Source: Siphonodentalium dalli (Eukaryota; Mollusca; Scaphopoda; Gadilida; Siphonodentaliidae). Taken from it: a DNA stretch of 64,000 nucleotides. Below the pieces are notes generated by a model that saw nothing but the letters and a program-made list of their open reading frames with translations, was not told the origin of the DNA and did no database searches. The position numbers and the translations under genes are program-made. Shown here one piece after another: positions 57,721-64,000 of this stretch (within the stretch, counting starts at the first letter, position 1; each line of letters starts with the position of its first letter). Location: assembly GCA_032622095.1 (NCBI GenBank), contig CP136061.1:2666001-2730000 (forward strand), given 5' to 3'.

Positions 57721-60300
57721 ACACATAAGGCCGGTGGATATTGATAATACATACCTATAAGACACACATAAGGCCGGTGGATATTGATAATCCTTACCTA
57801 TAAGACACACATAAGGCCGGTGGATATTGGTAATCCATACCTATAAGACATACATAAGGCCGGTGGATATTGGTAATCCATATATATAAGACACACATAA
57901 GGCCGTTGGATATTGATAATCCATACCTATAAGACACACATAAGGCCGGTGTATATTGGTAATCCATACCTATAAGACATACATAAGGCCGGTGGATATT
58001 GGTAATCCATACCTATAAGACACACATAAGGCCGTTGGATATTGATAATCCATACCTACAAGACACACATAAGGCCGGTGGATATTGATAATCCATTCCT
58101 ATAAGACACACATAAAGCCGTGGATATTGATAATCCATACCTATAAGACACACATAAGGCCGGTGGATATTGATAATCCATACCTATAAGACACTCTACA
58201 GGCCGGTGGATATTGATAACCCATACCTACAAGACACACATAAGGCCGGTGGATATTGATAATCCATACCTATAATACACACATAAGGCCGGTGGATATT
58301 GATAATCCATACCTATAAGACACACTACAGGCCGGTGGATATTGATAATACATACCTATGATACACACATAAGGCCGGAGAATATTGATAATCCATACCT
58401 ATAAGACACACATAAGGCCTGTGGATATCGATAATCCATACCTATAAGACACACATAAGGTCGTGGATATTGATAATCCATACATATAAGACACATATGA
58501 GGCCGTTGGATATTGATAATCCATACATATAAGACACACATAAGGCCGGTGGATATTGGAATCCATACCTATAAAGCACACATAACGCCGGTGGATATTG
58601 ATAATCCATACCTATAAGACACACATAAGGCCGATGGATATTGATAATCCATACCTATAAGACACACATAAGGCCGGTGGATATTGATACTCCATACCTA
58701 TAAGACACACATAAGGCCGGTGGATATTGATAATCCATACCTATAAGACACTCTACAGGCCGGTGGATATTGATAACCCATACCTACAAGACACACATAA
58801 GGCCGGTGGATATTGATAATCCATACCTATAATACACACATAAGGCCGGTGGATATTGATAATCCATACCTATAAGACACACTACAGGCCGGTGGATATT
58901 GATAATACATACCTATGATACACACATAAGGCCGGTGAATATTGATAATCCATACCTATAAGACACACATAAGGCCTGTGGATATCGATAATCCATACCT
59001 ATAAGACACACATAAGGTCGTGGATATTGATAATCCATACATATAAGACACATATGAGGCCGTTGGATATTGATAATCCATACATATAAGACACACATAA
59101 GGCCGGTGGATATTGGAATCCATACCTATAAAGCACACATAACGCCGGTGGATATTGATAATCCATACCTATAAGACACACATAAGGCCGATGGATATTG
59201 ATAATCCATACCTATAAGACACACATAAGGCCGGTGGATATTGATACTCCATACCTATAAGACACACATAAGGCCGTTGGATATTGATAATCCATATATA
59301 TAAGACACACATAAGGCCGTTGGATATTGATAATCCATACCTATAAGACACACATAAGGCCGGTGGATATTGGTAATCCATACCTATAAGACATACATAA
59401 GGCCGGTGGATATTGGTAATCCTTACCTATAAGACACACATAAGGCCGTTGGATATTGATAACCCATACCTACAAGACACACATAAGGCCGGTGGATATT
59501 GATAAACCATTCCTATAAGACACACATAAAGCCGTGGATATTGATAATCCATACCTATAAGACACACATAAGGCCGGTGGATATTGATAATCCATACCTA
59601 TAAGACACACTACAGGCCGGTGGATATTGATAATCCATACCTATAATACACACATAAGGCCGGTGGATATTGATAATCCATACCTATAAGACACACTACA
59701 GGCCGGTGGATATTGATAATCCATACCTATAAGACATACAAAAGGCCGGTGGATATTGATAATCAATACATATAATACACACATAAGGCCGGTGGATATT
59801 GATAATCCATACCTATAAGACACACATAAGGCCGGTGGATATTGATAATCCATACCTATAATACACACATAAGGCCGGTGGATTTTGATAATCCATACCT
59901 ATAAGACACACATAAGACCGGTGGATATTGATAATCCATACCTATAAGACACACATAAGGCCGGTGGATATTGATAATCAATACATACAATACACACATA
60001 AGACCGGTGAATATTGATAATCCATACCCATAAGACACACATAACGTCGGTGGATATTGATAATCCATACCTATAATACACACATGAGGCCGGTGGATAT
60101 TGATAATCCATACCTATAAGACACACATAAGGCCGGTGGATATTGATAATCCATACATATAATACACACATAAGGCCGGTGGATATTGATAATCCATACA
60201 TATAAGACACACATAAGGCCGGTGGATATTGATAATCCATACCTATAAGATATACATAAGGCCGGTGGATATTGATAATCCATACATATAAGACACAAAT
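54885..60300 (+). repeat. Dispersed duplication at about 4,756 bp with a four-monomer length difference
   Basis: AATCAATACATATAATAC occurs at 55,005 and 59,761, and TACACACATGAGG at 55,321 and 60,077; both give an offset of 4,756 bp. Further right the marker AAGATATACATAAGG (GATATA at 55,665 and 60,249) gives 4,584 bp. One copy has therefore gained or lost 172 bp (4 x 43), between about 55,430 and 55,640 in the left copy. Confidence 0.75.
58140..59254 (+). repeat. 557-bp tandem duplication (13 monomers)
   Basis: About 58,140-58,696 is repeated at about 58,697-59,253. Shared rare units include ACACTCTACAGG, TGATAACCCATACCTAC, CTATGATACACAC, AAGGCCTGTGGATATCG, AAGGTCGTGG and TATTGGAATCC with AAAGCACAC. 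A few single-base differences occur, for example CCGGAGAATATT versus CCGGTGAATATT. Confidence 0.88.
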
Positions 60301-62035
60301 AAGGCCGTTGGATATTGATAATCCATACATATAAGCCACACATAAGGCCGGTGGATATTGATAATCCATACATATAAGACACTCATGAGGCCGGTGGATA
60401 TTGATAATCCATACATATAAGACACACATAAGGCCGGTGGATATTGATAATCCATACCTATAAGACACATATATGGCCGGTGGATATTGTTAATCCATAC
60501 ATATAAGACACACATGAGGCCGGTAGATATTGATAATCCATATCTATAAGACACACATAAGGCCATTGCATATTGATAATCCATACCTATAAGACACACT
60601 ACAGGCCGGTGGATATTGATAACCCATACCTATAAGACACACATAAGGCCGGTGGATATTGATAATCCACACATATAAGACACACATACGGCCGGTGGAT
60701 ATTGATAATCCTTACATATAATACACACATAAGGCCGGTGGATATTGATAATCCATACCTATAAGACACACATAAGGCCGGTGGATATTGATAATCCATA
60801 CCTATAAGACACACTACAGGCCGGTGGATATTGATAATCCATACTATAATACACACTACAGGCCGGTGGATATTGATAATCCATACCTATAAGACACACT
60901 ACAGGCCGGTGTATATTGATAATCCATACCTATGATACACACATAAGGCCGGTGGATATTGATAATCCATACCTATAAGACACACATAAGGCCGGTGGAT
61001 ATTGATAATCCACACATATAAGACACACATAACGCCGGTGGATATTGATAATCCACACATATAAGACACACATAACGCCGGTGGATATTGATAATCCTTA
61101 CATATAATACACACATAAGGCCGGTGGATATTGATAATCCATACCTATAAGACACACATAAGGCCGTTGGATATTGATAATCAATACATATAATACACAC
61201 ATAACACCGGTGAATATTGATAATCCATACCCATAAGACACACATAACGCCGGTGGATATTGATAATCCCTACCTATAATACACACATGAGGCCGGTGGA
61301 TATTGATAATCCATACCTATAAGACACACATAAGGCCGGTGGATATTGATAATCCATACATATAATACACACATAAGGCCGGTGGATATTGATAATCCAT
61401 ACATATAAGACACACATAAGGCCGGTGGATATTGATAATCCATACCTATAAGATATACATAAGGCCGGTGGATATTGATAATCCATACATATAAGACACA
61501 CATAAGGCCGTTGGATATTGATAATCCATACATATAAGCCACACATAAGGCCGGTGGATATTGATAATCCATACATATAAGACACTCATGAGGCCGGTGG
61601 ATATTGATAATCCATACATATAAGACACACATAAGGCCGGTGGATATTGATAATCCATACCTATAAGACACATATATGGCCGGTTGATATTGATAATCCA
61701 TACATATAAGACACACATGAGGCCGGTAGATATTGATAATCCATATATATAAGACACACATAAGGCCATTGGATATTGATAATCCATACCTATAAGACAC
61801 ACTACAGGCCGGTGGATATTGATAACCCATACCTATAAGACACACATAAGGCCGGTGGATATTGATAATCAACACATATAAGACACACATACGGCCGGTG
61901 GATATTGATAATCCTTACATATAATACACACATAAGGCCGGTGGATATTGACAATCCATACCTATAAGACACACATAATGCCGTTGGATATTGATAATCC
62001 ATACCTATAAGACACACATAAGGCCGTGGATATTG
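59940..62035 (+). repeat. 1,203-bp offset duplication (59.94-60.83 kb and 61.14-62.03 kb)
   Basis: Shared landmarks: AATCAATACAT, CCATACCCATAAG, AAGATATACATAAGG, ACACTCATGAGG, CATATATGGCCGG and AAGGCCATTG (CCATT at 60,563 and 61,766). All give an offset of 1,203 bp with scattered differences. The 300 bp between the copies (60.83-61.14 kb) is not part of the match. Confidence 0.82.
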
Positions 62036-62674
62036 ATAATCCATACCTATAAGACACATAAGCCACACATAAGGCCGGTGGATATTGATAATCCATACCT
62101 ATAACACACACATAAGTCCGTTGTGAATTGTGGGGGTAATTATTGAACATGTTCTTGATATTCATTTGTTTATTAATATCTGTCTTGGTTCGGACTATAA
62201 AATTGTCAACTTGTTTCAACATTATTGCAAATACATGCACACATCCGCTGTCATTTTTCTCGTTTATGTGAATGCTTGACAAGTTCAATGTTCCCGGTTC
62301 AAACACTCTAAATTTTGCTTGTGTTTGGCCCTCACAGGCTCACACACAACCACATCATATCTATAAGACACACATAAGGCCATTGGATATTGATAATCCA
62401 TACCTATAAGACACACTACAGGCCGGTGGATATTGATAACCCATACCTATAAGACACACATAAGGCCGGTGGATATTGATAATCCACACATATAAGACAC
62501 ACATACGGCCGGTGGATATTGATAATCCTTACATATAATACACACATAAGGCCGGTGGATATTGATAATCCATACCTATAAGACACACATAATGCCGTTG
62601 GATATTGATAATCCATACCTATAAGACACACATAAGGCCGTGGATATTGACAATCCATACCTATAAGACACATA
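61745..62674 (+). repeat. 614-bp offset duplication flanking the small unique insert
   Basis: About 61,745-62,060 recurs at about 62,359-62,674. Both copies start at AAGACACACATAAGGCCATT and carry TGATAACCC, CACATACGGCC, AATCCTTACATATAATAC and TAATGCCGTTGG in order. The second copy starts within a few bases of the right edge of the 232-bp unique insert. Confidence 0.8.
62124..62355. other. 232-bp unique insert within satellite
   Basis: Satellite stops after CATAAGTCCGTTG and resumes at CATATCTATAAGACAC. Between them lies AT-rich DNA unrelated to the monomer, and about 12 bp of the interrupted unit (GATATTGATAAT) is missing. I see no terminal repeats, target duplication, poly-A tail or open frame of its own. 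A GGTTCAAAC word near 62,297 only partly resembles a pol III B box. A minus-strand frame crossing it (61,962-62,306) is mostly satellite and is not called. Confidence 0.8.
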
Positions 62675-64000
62675 AGGCCGGTGGATATTGATAATCCATA
62701 CATATAATACACACATAAGGCCGGTGGATATTGATAATCCATACATATAAGACACACATAAGGCCGGTGTATATTGATAATCCATACCTATAAGATATAC
62801 ATAAGGCCGGTGGATATTGATAATCCATACATATAAGACACACATAAGGCCGTTGGATATTGATAATCCATACCTATAAGACACACTACAGGCCGGTGGA
62901 TATTGATAATCCTTACATATAATACACACATAAGGCCGGTGGATATTGGTAATCCATACCTATAAGACACACATAATGCCGTTGGATATTGATATTGGAA
63001 TCCATACCTATAAGGCACACATAACGCCGGTGGATATTGATAATCCATACCTATAAGACATACATAAGGCCGGTGGATATTGATAATCCATACCTATAAG
63101 ACACACATAAGGCCGGTGGATATTGATAATCCATACCTATAAGACACACATAAGGCCGGTGGATATTGATAATCATACATATAAGACACACATAAGGCTG
63201 GTGGATATTTATAATCCATACCTATAAGACACACATAATGCCGTTGGATATTGATATTGGAATCCATACCTATAAGGCACACATAACGCCGGTGGATATT
63301 GATAATCCATACCTATAAGACACACATAAGGCCGGTGGATATTGATAATCCATACCTATAAGACACACATAAGGCCGTTGGATATTGATAATCCATACAT
63401 ATAAGACATACATAAGGCCGGTGGATATTGATAATCCATACATATAAGACACACATAAGGCCGTTGGATATTGATAATCCATACATATAAGACACACATA
63501 AGGCCGGTGGATATTGGTAATCCATACCTATAAGACACATATAAGGCCGGTGGATATTGGTAATCCATTCCTATAAGACACACATAAGGCCGTTGGATAT
63601 TGATAATCCATACCTACAAGACACACATAAGGCCGGTGGATATTGATAACCCATACCTATAAGACACACATAATGCCGGTGGATATTTATAATCCATACC
63701 TATAAGACACACATAAGGCCGGTGGATATTGGTAATCCATACCTATAAGACACACATAAGGCCGGTGGATATTGATAATCATACATATAAGACACACATA
63801 ATGCCGGTGGATATTTATAATCCATACCTATAAGACACACATGAGGCCGGTGGATATTGATAATCCATACCTATAAGACACACATAAGGCCGTTGGATAT
63901 TGATAATCCATACATATAAGACATACATAAGGCCGGTGGATATTGATAATCCATACATATAAGACACACATAAGGCCGTTGGATATTGATAATCCATACC
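62356..64000 (+). repeat. Satellite array, right block (continues past window)
   Basis: About 38 monomers of the same 43-bp TCCATAC/GGCCGG type and orientation as the middle block. It includes a roughly 262-bp repeat marked by the aberrant GATATTGATATTGGAATCC junction at 62,988 and 63,250, where part of one unit has been joined to a shortened GGAATCC unit. The array runs off the right edge. Confidence 0.97.

Larger units (their letters stand above)
49611..62123 (+). repeat. Satellite array, middle block (diverged 43-bp TCCATAC type)
   Basis: About 290 monomers in the same orientation as the left block. The common unit is 43 bp: GGCCGGTGGATATTG, then ATAATCCATACC or ATAATCCATACATAT, then AAGACACACATAA. 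Frequent variants are CACACTACAGG, CACATGAGG, GGCCGTTGG, TAACGCC, TATTTATAATCC (49.7-51.0 kb), GATATTGGTAATCC, and short units where ACACACATAA is ACACATAA. Neighbours differ much more than in the left block. Where CATACATATAAG replaces CATACCTATAAG, the only common minus-strand stop is lost, which explains the long fortuitous frames here. No gene. Confidence 0.98.

Noticed and set aside
61962-62306. 114-codon minus-strand frame through the small insert
   Set aside because: The first half is the unique insert and the second half is satellite. The chimeric frame is accidental.
62285-62310. Pol III B box of a SINE in the small insert
   Set aside because: GGTTCAAAC fits only part of the consensus, there is no A box at a suitable distance, and there is no tail or target duplication.
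49783-63997. Longer minus-strand frames (up to about 206 codons) in the middle and right blocks
   Set aside because: Same cause. The CATATAAG variant removes the TAG that CCTATAAG gives on the minus strand, so the frame stays open longer. No evidence of a real protein.
1-64000. CENP-B box
   Set aside because: I looked for a TTCG...A..CGGG pattern in the monomers. GGCCGG and GGACGG occur, but without the TTCG half at the right spacing.

Overview
The window is almost entirely satellite DNA from an animal genome. A 43-44 bp monomer is repeated head to tail, always in the same orientation, over about 60 of the 64 kb, giving roughly 1,350-1,400 copies. I see no convincing complete protein-coding gene, rRNA, tRNA, CRISPR array or prokaryotic signal. 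The many minus-strand open frames inside the arrays follow from the monomer length and its few stop codons and are not genes. The organism is a eukaryote. A C2H2-like finger exon in the unique island, frequent ACATGTA words and AT-rich non-coding DNA suggest a marine invertebrate, perhaps a mollusc, but that is a weak inference.

Layout. (1) 1-45,877: left satellite block. It is homogeneous 44-mers and 43-mers on the left and passes through recognisable subfamilies: CTATAGG variants at 5.4-9.2 kb, GGTCGG/GGCCGG variants from 26.9 kb, and GTGTATATTG variants from 40.6 kb. It ends in a diverged TCCATAC subfamily at 43.2-45.9 kb. Several generations of large tandem duplications are superimposed: 1,965 bp, 4,184 bp and 2,963 bp, plus shorter higher-order periods of 176, 306, 352, 390, 660 and 1,320 bp. 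(2) 45,881-49,610: a 3.7 kb AT-rich unique island. It holds a degenerate 128-bp tandem repeat and a 1.63 kb DNA-transposon-like element with CAG/CTG terminal inverted repeats and a direct repeat CGTCAAC on each side. It also holds a small open frame split by that element, a short C2H2-like finger fragment inside the element, and three small duplications. (3) 49,611-62,123: second satellite block, all of the diverged 43-bp TCCATAC/GGCCGG type, with its own segmental duplications (429, 557, 1,203, 3,299 and about 4,756 bp) and one small foreign insert. (4) 62,124-62,355: a 232-bp unique insert beside a 614-bp satellite duplication. (5) 62,356-64,000: satellite continues off the end.

There is no gene network to describe. 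The biology here is repeat turnover: local monomer amplification, repeated unequal exchange or segmental duplication at 0.2-4.2 kb scales, and a few insertions concentrated in the older, more diverged part. The most checkable points are the transposon with its target-site duplication, the nested duplication history, the 176-bp (4 x 44) higher-order unit, and a GATA-factor consensus (TGATAA) in nearly every monomer.
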